Below, piece by piece: positions 1 through 5,709 of a stretch of 5,709 nt of DNA. This DNA is from JAABYT01 sp041581935. Lineage in GTDB: Bacteria; Pseudomonadota; Gammaproteobacteria; HK1. The stretch covers positions 1-5,709 of the forward strand of contig JBFICP010000210.1 in the NCBI GenBank assembly GCA_041581935.1, in the 5' to 3' direction. Made by a program: the position numbers and the translations under genes. The notes under the pieces are model-generated. The model saw only the letters and a program-made list of their open reading frames with translations. It did not search any database and was not told the DNA's origin. Numbering within the stretch: the first letter of the stretch is position 1; each line of letters begins with the position of its first letter.

Positions 1-219
1 CCCCAGAGCACCATGGTGGCCAAGCTGCACCGGCACAACCAGGCGCTCAGGCACTACTACGACCGGGAATGGGACGCCGCGGCCGAGATTTTCAGGAATC
101 TAAAGGATGAGCGGCCCGACGATCCGCTCTACGATTACTATCTGACGCGCATCGACGAGTTCAGGGAAGACCCGCCGCCACCGGAATGGCAGGGCGAGAT
201 CCGATTCACGGTCAAATAG
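1..219 (+). CDS. Class III adenylate/guanylate cyclase, C-terminal end (5' truncated by window edge)
   Basis: The reading frame is open from the first base (Pro-Gln-Ser-Thr before the Met codon at 13) and stops with TAG at 217-219, so the Met at 13 is internal and only the last 72 residues are present. They contain a helical, TPR-like stretch (YYDREWDAAAEIF), then RPDDPLYDYYLTRIDEF, then a proline run followed by W-x-G-E-I and a closing FTVK. From memory, this order (work-unit helix, RPxDPLY, YLxRIxxFR, PPPxxWxG, F-x-x-K end) is typical of the tail behind the catalytic domain of CHASE2-type class III cyclases, membrane enzymes that make cAMP or cGMP from ATP or GTP in response to an extracellular signal. 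The CHASE2, membrane and catalytic parts are outside the window, so substrate and activity cannot be judged. The next gene is convergent. Confidence 0.72.
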   Translation, partial: PQSTMVAKLHRHNQALRHYYDREWDAAAEIFRNLKDERPDDPLYDYYLTRIDEFREDPPPPEWQGEIRFTVK

Positions 220-254
220 GCGGCGACCGAAGTTGAAATCTGTCACACTTTCGC

Positions 255-280
255 CAGGGTGTCGAAATTTCGACACCCTG
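255..280. repeat. Perfect 26-bp palindrome between convergent genes
   Basis: The left arm CAGGGTGTCGAAA is followed directly by its exact reverse complement TTTCGACACCCTG. As RNA either strand can fold an 11-bp stem with an AATT-type tetraloop. It lies 35 bases after the cyclase stop and 56 bases past the stop of the opposing TPR-like gene, so a bidirectional terminator fits the position. However, neither strand has the T-run expected of an intrinsic terminator: CAGGGTGTCGAAATTT-type stem is followed by AACCCACC on the plus strand and by GCGAAAGTG on the minus strand. The AT core between GTGTCG and CGACAC would also suit a dimeric regulator. Further toward the TPR gene, CCGGGCG (290-296) and CGCCCGG (323-329) form a second, widely spaced inverted repeat. 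Function is unresolved. Confidence 0.9.
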
Positions 281-336
281 AACCCACCGCCGGGCGAGCC
301 TGCCCCTGTGGCCGCACGACACCGCCCGGTAACCGT

Positions 337-1083
337 TCACGGCGCCGCACCAACCTGGCGTCGCTCGAGTTCCTCGAGCTTCTGCATCAGGTAACGCCGC
401 TCGTGGGGAGCGGTCACCCGGCCGCTTTCGAGCAGGTATCCGGCCATCACCGTGGCGGCCTCAAGCTCCCCCATGTCCTCGAGAATCACCACCGGCATGT
501 CCCGGGCCCAGTTCGGCACGTCAGGACCGGTCGCATGATTCGATACGGCCCGCGCATACGTGAGCGCCAGGGGCAGGTCGTCGAACCGGTGCTTGGCGAC
601 GATGGCCGCATGGGCGAGCCACGGCCAGCGTCGGTTCGGGTCCTCGAAAAATTTGCGATACACGAAATCGAGAATAAACCGTTGCTTCTCCTCGTCGTTG
701 ACCGCCGCGTAGATGCGACTGGCGGCCAGCAGGGGGTACTGGCCCCTCGGATCGAGCTCCAGAATCCGCTCCAGCCAGCCCGCCAGCCTGTCGTAGGGAA
801 GTTTGCGAAACGGAATGCTCACCCCGGGCTGATTATCGTGGGCCTGGAGCCACAGCATCAGCATCTTGGCTGTCGCCACGGGATCGCCCAGGGACGACAG
901 CCGCAGGGCGTCGAGGTCGGGCGGTACCGGCAGGTCGCTGGCCGTTGCGCTGGGGGGCGCTCGGGTGCCGTGCCAGATGACCTGGGCAGCGAGCCCCGCC
1001 GCCAGCAGCACCAGCACCGGGACGGGCACGAACTTGACGCTTCGCGCCCGGGTCTGGGGTTGCCAGAGCTTCAAGACCTTCAC
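337..1083 (-). CDS. Membrane-anchored TPR-like protein downstream of ABC-2 permease
   Basis: This 248-residue protein has a short basic N-terminus (residues 1-17), one hydrophobic segment at about 18-37 that looks like an uncleaved anchor, a Pro/Ala/Ser linker (about 38-58), and an all-helical remainder. Helical pairs resembling degenerate TPR repeats run from about 66 to 242. The most striking blocks are LELDPRGQYPLLAASRIY (108-125), DPNRRWPWLAHAAIVAKHR (148-166) and LALTYARAVSNHAT (172-185). I recall similar unnamed proteins in proteobacteria encoded with ABC-2 permeases, but no biochemical role. The topology suggests a helical scaffold held at the membrane, most likely on the periplasmic side. 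The start is GTG at 1083-1081, chosen because it overlaps the permease stop as GTGA, the usual sign of translational coupling. It probably depends on the permease promoter. Function is unknown; a partner or assembly role for the transporter is inference. Confidence 0.85.
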   Translation of the reverse strand: MKVLKLWQPQTRARSVKFVPVPVLVLLAAGLAAQVIWHGTRAPPSATASDLPVPPDLDALRLSSLGDPVATAKMLMLWLQAHDNQPGVSIPFRKLPYDRLAGWLERILELDPRGQYPLLAASRIYAAVNDEEKQRFILDFVYRKFFEDPNRRWPWLAHAAIVAKHRFDDLPLALTYARAVSNHATGPDVPNWARDMPVVILEDMGELEAATVMAGYLLESGRVTAPHERRYLMQKLEELERRQVGAAP

Positions 1084-1853
1084 AGATTCTTCCGATACAG
1101 ATCGAACAGCGCCGCGCCCGTGAGCAGGGCCAGATAGACGGCGCTCTGCACCACGAGGGGGGCCAGCTCCTCCCAGCTGCCGGTGTGGTAGACGAGCCAG
1201 TCCGTGGAGGTGAAACGCGCGAGATCCGGCAACAGATAAGCGACGCCGTCGACGAAGCCCTCGATGATGCGTTGTGTCAGCGAATCCGAATCGATGATCG
1301 GGTTATGCGCCATGAGCTGCATGGCCTCGATGCTGCGCGACAGCAGATAAAAGGCCATCACGGCCGATAGCGCAAGCGTTACCTGGTGCAGGGTGAACAG
1401 GCACAACAAGCTCAAGGCCGTGATGATGAGCAGCTCACAGGAAAGCGAGAACACCCAAAACGCAACCTGAGCCGGCGGCGCATGCACGAGCAGAACGAGC
1501 CCGCAAAAGAGGGCGGTCATGATCGCCAGCACCGAGAACCCCAGCAACTTGCCGAGGAAATAGTGGTAGCGGGGAATCGGCAGAGACAGGACCAGCTCGA
1601 GACCCTTGTCGTCAAACTCGCGCACCATGCTGCTGATCACGAACAGCGCGATGGTGAAAACGGCGAAGAACCGCAGCACGGCGGCGAGAAAGCTCGACTG
1701 GAATGACGCGCTTTCGGCGATGGCGATCTCGGCGACGAACTGTGAAAGTCCGAACCCGATGACGACGAAGCCGACCACCAGCCACACGAGACGGTTCCGG
1801 GTCGCCTCGAGAAAGGTGTAGAAGGCAATGATGGAGATTTTTGAATTGCGCAT
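1080..1853 (-). CDS. ABC-2 type transporter permease subunit
   Basis: This 257-residue integral membrane protein has about six hydrophobic segments (roughly 23-41, 57-75, 101-124, 131-156, 158-173 and 232-251). The N-terminus AFYTFLEATRNRLVW is the amphipathic lead-in common to ABC-2 permeases. The cytoplasmic loop after the second helix, EFDDKGLELVLSLPIPRYHY (79-98) followed by FLGKLLG, matches the family pattern in which the permease contacts its ATPase. The length is normal for a half-size ABC-2 permease of the NosY-like kind. The frame is open to a codon at 1892, but ATG at 1853 is preferred: GAGG lies 8 bases upstream, and the longer version adds 13 residues that are not hydrophobic in the family pattern. 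It is the first gene of a two-gene operon and needs an ATP-binding subunit, which is not encoded next to it; the place where one would be expected is taken by a divergent kinase. The substrate cannot be predicted. Confidence 0.88.
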   Translation of the reverse strand: MRNSKISIIAFYTFLEATRNRLVWLVVGFVVIGFGLSQFVAEIAIAESASFQSSFLAAVLRFFAVFTIALFVISSMVREFDDKGLELVLSLPIPRYHYFLGKLLGFSVLAIMTALFCGLVLLVHAPPAQVAFWVFSLSCELLIITALSLLCLFTLHQVTLALSAVMAFYLLSRSIEAMQLMAHNPIIDSDSLTQRIIEGFVDGVAYLLPDLARFTSTDWLVYHTGSWEELAPLVVQSAVYLALLTGAALFDLYRKNL

Positions 1854-1858
1854 GTGGC

Positions 1859-1885
1859 TTGCCTCGACGGCGGCTAATATACAAT
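1859..1885 (+). promoter_or_regulatory. Candidate promoter for the histidine kinase gene
   Basis: On the plus strand TACAAT (1880-1885) matches five of six bases of the -10 consensus, and TTGCCT (1859-1864) matches four of six of the -35, with a short 15-base spacer. Transcription would start near 1892, leaving about 13 bases before the GTG at 1905 or about 55 before the ATG at 1947. The -10 uses the same AT-rich patch as the divergent candidate promoter, so the two could compete. This is a weak call made by eye. Confidence 0.28.
1862..1865 (-). promoter_or_regulatory. Ribosome binding site deciding the permease start
   Basis: GAGG on the minus strand, 8 bases before the ATG at 1853, is the only good Shine-Dalgarno match near the possible permease starts. 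It supports 1853 over the upstream in-frame start at 1892. Confidence 0.6.
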
Positions 1886-1911
1886 ACGACACGGGCGCCC
1901 GAGCGTGTCAA
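1881..1911 (-). promoter_or_regulatory. Candidate promoter for the permease/TPR operon
   Basis: On the minus strand a perfect TTGACA (1911-1906) is followed after a long 19-base spacer by TATTGT (1886-1881); an alternative TATATT lies at 1881-1876 but its spacing is worse. The predicted start would be in the 1870s, a short distance upstream of the ATG at 1853. The -35 box overlaps the possible GTG start of the divergent kinase gene. The perfect -35 is the best argument; the spacer is longer than ideal. Confidence 0.35.
1888..1909. promoter_or_regulatory. Inverted repeat in the divergent control region, possible operator
   Basis: GACAC (1888-1892) and GTGTC (1905-1909) form a dyad around a 12-base centre that itself contains the perfect 10-bp palindrome CGGGCGCCCG (1892-1901). 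The dyad sits in the spacer and -35 of the candidate minus-strand promoter and just after the candidate plus-strand -10, a position where a bound regulator could affect both genes. Small GC-rich dyads arise by chance in such DNA, so an operator role is inference. Confidence 0.3.
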
Positions 1912-3626
1912 AAAGTTCGTTCCAGCTGACCGGAAACGCCGCGACCATGGCCCCCCTCGCATTCCTCATCAACAAGCGATTCGAGCACCAGATTCTGGCG
2001 CTCATGCTGGCGTGCCTGCATCTCGCGCTGTGGTGGGATTTCGGCAGCGCGCTTTCGCGGAGCCTCATCCTCGCCCACCTGGGGCTGTTCCTCATGTGGC
2101 AACCCCTGTGGCGACGCGAGCAACGGCTCAACTGGCAGGGCAGCATCGTCTTCGTCACCGCGACCCTGGCATTCATCGTGTGGATGAGCTGGGGACTCAT
2201 CTCGTTCTGGCTGTTGATCCTCACCGCGATTGTCGGCGGGCGCGTGACGGCACGCCGGGGCAGTCGCTACGCCTATTTGATGGCGCTCATGTTTCTCGTC
2301 TCCGAGATACTCATCGCCTGCATCCCGTCGATGATCGAATTGCAGTTTGCGAGAAACGAGGCCTGGCGCCTGCTCGGCTACGGACTGTTCATCGTGCCGA
2401 TGGTGCTGTTCTTCGTGCCCGATCCGAAAGAGCCCCGTGAAGTCGAAAAGTCGGTGGATTTTCTCTACGGACTGACGGTCTCGCTGCTCACCTGCATCCT
2501 CGCCATGGGAAGTCTTCTCGGCATGTACATTACCGGCGTCCACTATCCGGTCGCGGTGATCCAAACCATCCTCGCGATTGCGCTCTTTCTGCTGGCAATC
2601 AGCTGGCTTTGGACGCCGCTCGCGGGTTTCAGCGGCTTCGGCCAGCTGTGGGAGCGCTACCTGCAGAACATCGGCACACCCTTCGAGCTGTGGCTCGGAC
2701 GCCTGGCCGATCTGGCACTGCACGAGCAAACGCCCGATACGTTTCTGGAATCGGCCGTCGAACAGCTCGTCGAATTGCCGTGGGTGTCGGGCGCCGCCTG
2801 GTCGGGACACCAATGCCAGGGCAAGAGGGGCGAGAGCACGCAGTGGCTTTTCGACTTCGTCGACGATGAGCTCAAGGTCACCGTGTACGCGCATCGTCGC
2901 ATGGGCGCGGCGCTGCGGCTGCACGGCCAGTTGCTGGTGCAGCTCATCGCGCATTTCTTTCGCGCCAAGCAACACGAGGAAGAGCTGACCCGCACCGCGC
3001 GCCTGCAAGCCGTTTACGAGACGGGCGCGCGAATCACCCATGACATCAAGAACCTGCTGCAATCCCTGCACACCACGACCGCCGCCATGCAGGCGGGCAA
3101 AGCGGGTGACGAAGCCGAGCTCCGGGAGCTCATCGCGAGGCAGCTACCGCACGTCAATCAGCGCCTGCAACTGGCGCTCGACAAGCTGCAGGCGCCGGAA
3201 AAGGAGGCCATGGTCGAGGGCCGTCTGAGCGCGTGGTGGGATTCTTTGCAGGCGCGCAACATGGATGCCGGCATCCGCTTCGAATCGAATCTCGGTTCCG
3301 ATCCCGTTGTTCCCCTGGATCTCTTTGACAGCGTTGCCGAGAACCTGCTCGAGAACGCGCGCAGCAAACGACTGAGCGAGCCCGGCATTCATATCAGCGT
3401 GCACCTCGAGGCAAAAAACGGTGCCGCCCACCTGCGGGTGCGCGACGACGGCAGCCGCATCGATTCGGAGACGGCGCGCAAGCTTTTCAACTCGCCGGTG
3501 AGCTCACGCGACGGACTCGGTATCGGTCTGTATCAAGCCGCGCGCCTCGCCCGTCAGTGGGGCTACGAGCTGACCCTCACCGCCAACCGCCCGAACGACG
3601 TCGCCTTCGATCTGAGGCCCGCTTGA
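1905..3626 (+). CDS. Membrane sensor histidine kinase (8 TM, GAF-like, HDIKN-type H box)
   Basis: This 573-residue protein probably senses a membrane or periplasmic cue and autophosphorylates a histidine to drive an unidentified response regulator. Hydrophobic segments lie at about 29-45, 52-68, 80-95, 97-112, 122-142, 156-172, 187-207 and 213-236. Residues about 258-352 look like a degenerate GAF domain. The dimerisation helix begins near 362 and carries THDIKNLLQSL, with His379 as the likely phosphorylated residue. The ATPase domain has an N box (SVAENLLENARSK, Asn480 and Asn484), a G1 box RDDGSRID (514-520) in which the second glycine of DxGxG is Arg518, and a G2 box DGLGIGLY (536-543). 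The HDxKN box and GxGIG-Y end recall PrsK-like kinases, but the N-terminus does not allow a firm assignment. The start is uncertain: GTG at 1905 gives the full frame but has a poor ribosome site; ATG at 1947 gives 559 residues starting just before the first helix. No response regulator is adjacent. Confidence 0.9.
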   Translation: MSKSSFQLTGNAATMAPLAFLINKRFEHQILALMLACLHLALWWDFGSALSRSLILAHLGLFLMWQPLWRREQRLNWQGSIVFVTATLAFIVWMSWGLISFWLLILTAIVGGRVTARRGSRYAYLMALMFLVSEILIACIPSMIELQFARNEAWRLLGYGLFIVPMVLFFVPDPKEPREVEKSVDFLYGLTVSLLTCILAMGSLLGMYITGVHYPVAVIQTILAIALFLLAISWLWTPLAGFSGFGQLWERYLQNIGTPFELWLGRLADLALHEQTPDTFLESAVEQLVELPWVSGAAWSGHQCQGKRGESTQWLFDFVDDELKVTVYAHRRMGAALRLHGQLLVQLIAHFFRAKQHEEELTRTARLQAVYETGARITHDIKNLLQSLHTTTAAMQAGKAGDEAELRELIARQLPHVNQRLQLALDKLQAPEKEAMVEGRLSAWWDSLQARNMDAGIRFESNLGSDPVVPLDLFDSVAENLLENARSKRLSEPGIHISVHLEAKNGAAHLRVRDDGSRIDSETARKLFNSPVSSRDGLGIGLYQAARLARQWGYELTLTANRPNDVAFDLRPA

Positions 3627-3669
3627 GCGCGCGAAACCATCGCGAACGCGCCCCTCACGGGTGCGCACC

Positions 3670-5628
3670 TCAAGGCGGTAACGGCTCGACAATCCTGAGC
3701 TGATCGTTGAACCACGGGCTGTAGCGGTCACGCGCATAGGTGTCCACGGCTACCGGCGTCGACGTGTCGCTGTTATCGCCTTCCAGATACGCACAAAGAT
3801 AGTCATCGTAAATTCCATCGCCGTCGCAATCGCCAACGGTGCGGTCCTGGCTTGCCCAACGGGCCCCCGCGGATATGACCAGAGCGCGGATATCCGATCG
3901 CGCGGTTCGCCCCTCGACCTTCAATGTCAGGCAGGTGTTGACCGGAGAGGCGCAATCTCCATCGCCGTCGACGTCGCCCCCGGGAACCGCGTCCTGCGAC
4001 ATCGCCACGTAGATGAATCGATGCCAGTCGTTCTCGACGAACCACTCCGGGAGCTCGTCGCGTGCGTCGTCGAGGTCGTCGTAGACGACCGAAAGATCGT
4101 ACCGAATGCCGCTCAAGACGATCTCGCCTCCGGTGTCAGCGTCAATGCTGACGTCCCGTTGACCCCAGTTGGTGCCATCGTAATCCGTGATTCGAACACT
4201 CCACGTGGATGACGCCAATCTCGGCAGAGTCGCCGCGTTTATCGATAACGAGCGTCGTCGAACATCGCCGGCAGTGGGCGGCGTGATCCGCGGCGCATCG
4301 TCGACGACGTCGAATGCGATCTCCACGCTACGCGTCACCGTAACACCGAGATCGTCACGGTAAAAAGCCGGAATCATGCGGCTGCCGATACACGTTCCCC
4401 TGGTGGAATCACTCCACCGGCAGCGGCCGGTATCGGCCGCGATCCGAATCGCGCCCGACATCCCGTCGACGAGCGGTGGCACGAGCATTGCGTCGCCCGA
4501 GTGCCGGGTCGTGGTGGTCGGCGTGGCATCGGCGAAGCGCCAGCGACCGCCAAAGCCGGTCGCGAACGCCTCGCCCGGAAGGTGCACGGCGAGAAGCCCC
4601 GCACGCGACAAGTCGCTCTTGAAGGTGGCGGTTCTGGGATCGCGGAAAGCCGCGAGCCAGGGGTAGCTGCCGTGGATGTCGTGATAGTTGTTCAGGGCGA
4701 CGGTCACTTCACCGATCACACGCTTTTCCACCGCCCGCATGAGCTCGTCGACGGTGATGGTCACGAGTCGATCATTGAAAGTGCCGGATCCCTCAAGATT
4801 GTTGAAGTGCGCAATGAACTCTTCACCGCCCGGTGACGTCCCACAAGGCGCCGCCGATGCGTCGGGGCAACCGTCCGCGTCGGCATTGCTGTAAACCGTG
4901 GTTCCAATTGCGATGCTGTCGAGATAGTCTGCCGGTGGCGATGCCGGCGCGCTGCGATCCTGCCCGTCCATGGGCGCTCCGGGTGCGATCAGTACGGCCG
5001 CAATCGGCAGCGCCTTTCCCGTATCCGGGTCCGCGACGACATTGCCCCGGCCGTCGCGCAGCGTTATCCATGGATACCTCGCCCTACCCGCATCCGCCAT
5101 GTCGGAGTTTATCGGGCCGCCGTCACCGCGTGTCACGAGGTTGCGCGAAACGGCATACCAAATGCCCTCTCCGGCACCGTCACGGACACGGATGTGCAGT
5201 CCGATCCGCGGACAGGGACTGACATCACCGGCCCAGGGCAGCCGGCCGAGAAGATGAGAGGGGTTCAATCCGAACGTCACGCAATCCCCTTTGCCATCGT
5301 AATTGCCGTCCCGGTTACGATCGGGAAAAGGCAACAAGCCCGGCGTTGTCTGCCCCCCGGACCCGGCATACGCCGTGACGGACCAGGCGATCAGCGCGGA
5401 CTTGGCGTCGGCCAGCGCTTTCGCCGTCACCGCGCTGGTCGCGACGTTTGCGGTAACCGCCAATCTCACACGATCGAGCACCATCGCTGATCCCGTCAGC
5501 ACCAGGAGCAGCAGAAACCACAAGGCTGTCGATGCCGCTCCCCGCTGGCGTCGCGCGGAACCGCCCGCACCCGCTGTCAGCCGGTCGGCCAATCGATGGC
5601 CTGCCGGCATGTCCGCAACGATACTCAC
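3670..5628 (-). CDS. Large type IV pilin-like / pseudopilin-type surface protein with Ca-binding-type loops
   Basis: This 652-residue protein has a basic leader ending RRQRG (26-30), a hydrophobic helix AASTALWFLLLLVLTGSAMV (31-50), and a continuing amphipathic helix with LADAKSALIAW (72-82), the layout of a pilin-like spine. It lacks the classic GFTLIE cleavage motif and Glu5, so it is closer to PilX-like RGAA starts. The body carries blocks I recall from unnamed large prepilin-like proteins of proteobacteria: GLLPFPDRNRDGNYDG (97-112), LGRLPW (127-132), GIWYAVSRNLV (155-165), NDRLVTITVDELM (285-297), LPEWFVENDWHRFIYVA (526-542) and a closing YLEGDN...FNDQLRIVEP. Four Asp-rich loops of the DxDxDG kind start near 103, 248, 552 and 600. 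The ten cysteines pair closely: 116/139, 254/262, 403/413, 559/566 and 601/612. It is probably inserted by type IV pilus or type II secretion machinery and exposed outside. The GTG at 5628 is chosen over ATG at 5610 because of a GTGA overlap with an upstream frame. Confidence 0.8.
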   Translation of the reverse strand: MSIVADMPAGHRLADRLTAGAGGSARRQRGAASTALWFLLLLVLTGSAMVLDRVRLAVTANVATSAVTAKALADAKSALIAWSVTAYAGSGGQTTPGLLPFPDRNRDGNYDGKGDCVTFGLNPSHLLGRLPWAGDVSPCPRIGLHIRVRDGAGEGIWYAVSRNLVTRGDGGPINSDMADAGRARYPWITLRDGRGNVVADPDTGKALPIAAVLIAPGAPMDGQDRSAPASPPADYLDSIAIGTTVYSNADADGCPDASAAPCGTSPGGEEFIAHFNNLEGSGTFNDRLVTITVDELMRAVEKRVIGEVTVALNNYHDIHGSYPWLAAFRDPRTATFKSDLSRAGLLAVHLPGEAFATGFGGRWRFADATPTTTTRHSGDAMLVPPLVDGMSGAIRIAADTGRCRWSDSTRGTCIGSRMIPAFYRDDLGVTVTRSVEIAFDVVDDAPRITPPTAGDVRRRSLSINAATLPRLASSTWSVRITDYDGTNWGQRDVSIDADTGGEIVLSGIRYDLSVVYDDLDDARDELPEWFVENDWHRFIYVAMSQDAVPGGDVDGDGDCASPVNTCLTLKVEGRTARSDIRALVISAGARWASQDRTVGDCDGDGIYDDYLCAYLEGDNSDTSTPVAVDTYARDRYSPWFNDQLRIVEPLPP

Positions 5629-5709
5629 CGCCGCGTCTCATGAGATGCATCGGCACTTCGAGACGACGCGATTCCCTTCGCTGTCATCCGCACACCCCTC
5701 GGCGCCTGC
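5625..5709 (-). CDS. Possible 3' end of an upstream gene in the same operon (truncated by window edge)
   Basis: One minus-strand frame is open from the window edge at 5709 and ends in TGA at 5627-5625, so that its stop overlaps the GTG start of the pilin-like gene as GTGA, the same arrangement seen between the permease and TPR genes. It would supply only the last 27 residues, beginning QAPRGVRMTAKG and ending SHETRR. A rival frame, also open from the edge, ends with TGA at 5640-5638, nine bases before the GTG, and would end SKCRCIS. Neither tail is recognisable, so the choice rests on the overlap alone. An upstream pilin-like gene would fit the context but is inference. Confidence 0.35.
   Translation of the reverse strand, partial: QAPRGVRMTAKGIASSRSADASHETRR

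Noticed and set aside
259..1137. Plus-strand open frame (292 residues) across the TPR-like gene
   Set aside because: It lies antisense to a gene with clear helical-repeat structure and a GTGA-coupled start, has low-complexity Arg/Gly/Gln-rich content, and would begin inside the palindrome.
1841..2440. Plus-strand frame of 199 residues overlapping the control region and kinase N-terminus
   Set aside because: It is Arg/Ala/Pro-rich without motifs and conflicts with the kinase frame, which shows transmembrane segments and kinase motifs.
1908..3071. Long minus-strand open frame (387 residues) opposite the histidine kinase
   Set aside because: Its product is dominated by Gln, Glu, Asp, His and Arg with no domain, as expected for the antisense of a Leu/Val-rich membrane protein in GC-rich DNA; the plus-strand kinase explains the region.
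3627..3669. Possible terminator between the convergent kinase and pilin-like genes
   Set aside because: Short GC repeats (CGCG-N7-CGCG at 3630-3644, GGTGCGCACC at 3660-3669) can fold, but stems are short and no T-run follows on either strand, so I do not call a terminator.
5315..5656. Minus-strand frame of 113 residues over the start of the pilin-like gene
   Set aside because: It is out of frame with the pilin-like helix and spine and has no recognisable features; it is a shadow of that gene.
1..5709. CRISPR arrays, tRNA or rRNA genes, insertion sequences
   Set aside because: No regularly spaced repeats, cloverleaf-like sequence or transposase-like frame was seen on either strand; nearly all the sequence is accounted for by the genes listed.

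Overview
The window is GC-rich, densely coded DNA with GC-biased third codon positions. Its gene families (CHASE2-type class III cyclase tail, ABC-2 permease, membrane histidine kinase, very large pilin-like protein) point to a gamma- or betaproteobacterium; this rests on gene content and style, not on a marker gene. No tRNA, rRNA, transposase, CRISPR array or phage gene was seen.

Layout from left to right. (1) Positions 1-219, plus strand: the last 72 residues of a class III adenylate/guanylate cyclase that begins outside the window. (2) Positions 220-336: a spacer between convergent genes that holds a perfect 26-bp palindrome (255-280). (3) Positions 337-1853, minus strand: a two-gene operon of an ABC-2 type permease (1080-1853) and a membrane-anchored TPR-like protein (337-1083), joined by a 4-base GTGA overlap. 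No ATPase gene accompanies them here. (4) Positions 1854-1946: a divergent control region with an AT-rich patch shared by two candidate promoters and a GACAC/GTGTC dyad. (5) Positions 1905-3626, plus strand: a membrane histidine kinase with about eight transmembrane helices, a GAF-like middle region and an HDIKN-type H box; no response regulator lies next to it. (6) Positions 3670-5628, minus strand: a 652-residue pilin-like, probably surface-exposed protein with four Asp-rich Ca-binding-type loops and ten cysteines that fall into five close pairs. (7) Positions 5629-5709: probably the 3' end of an upstream gene in the same minus-strand operon.

The themes are signalling (cyclase, histidine kinase), membrane export or remodelling (permease plus TPR protein) and surface or pilus structure. 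The kinase and the permease operon are transcribed divergently from one short control region, so they may be co-regulated, but nothing in the sequence proves a functional link. I did not find a clearly new system. The most unusual items are the large pilin-like protein, the ATPase-less permease/TPR pair opposite an orphan kinase, and the 26-bp palindrome.
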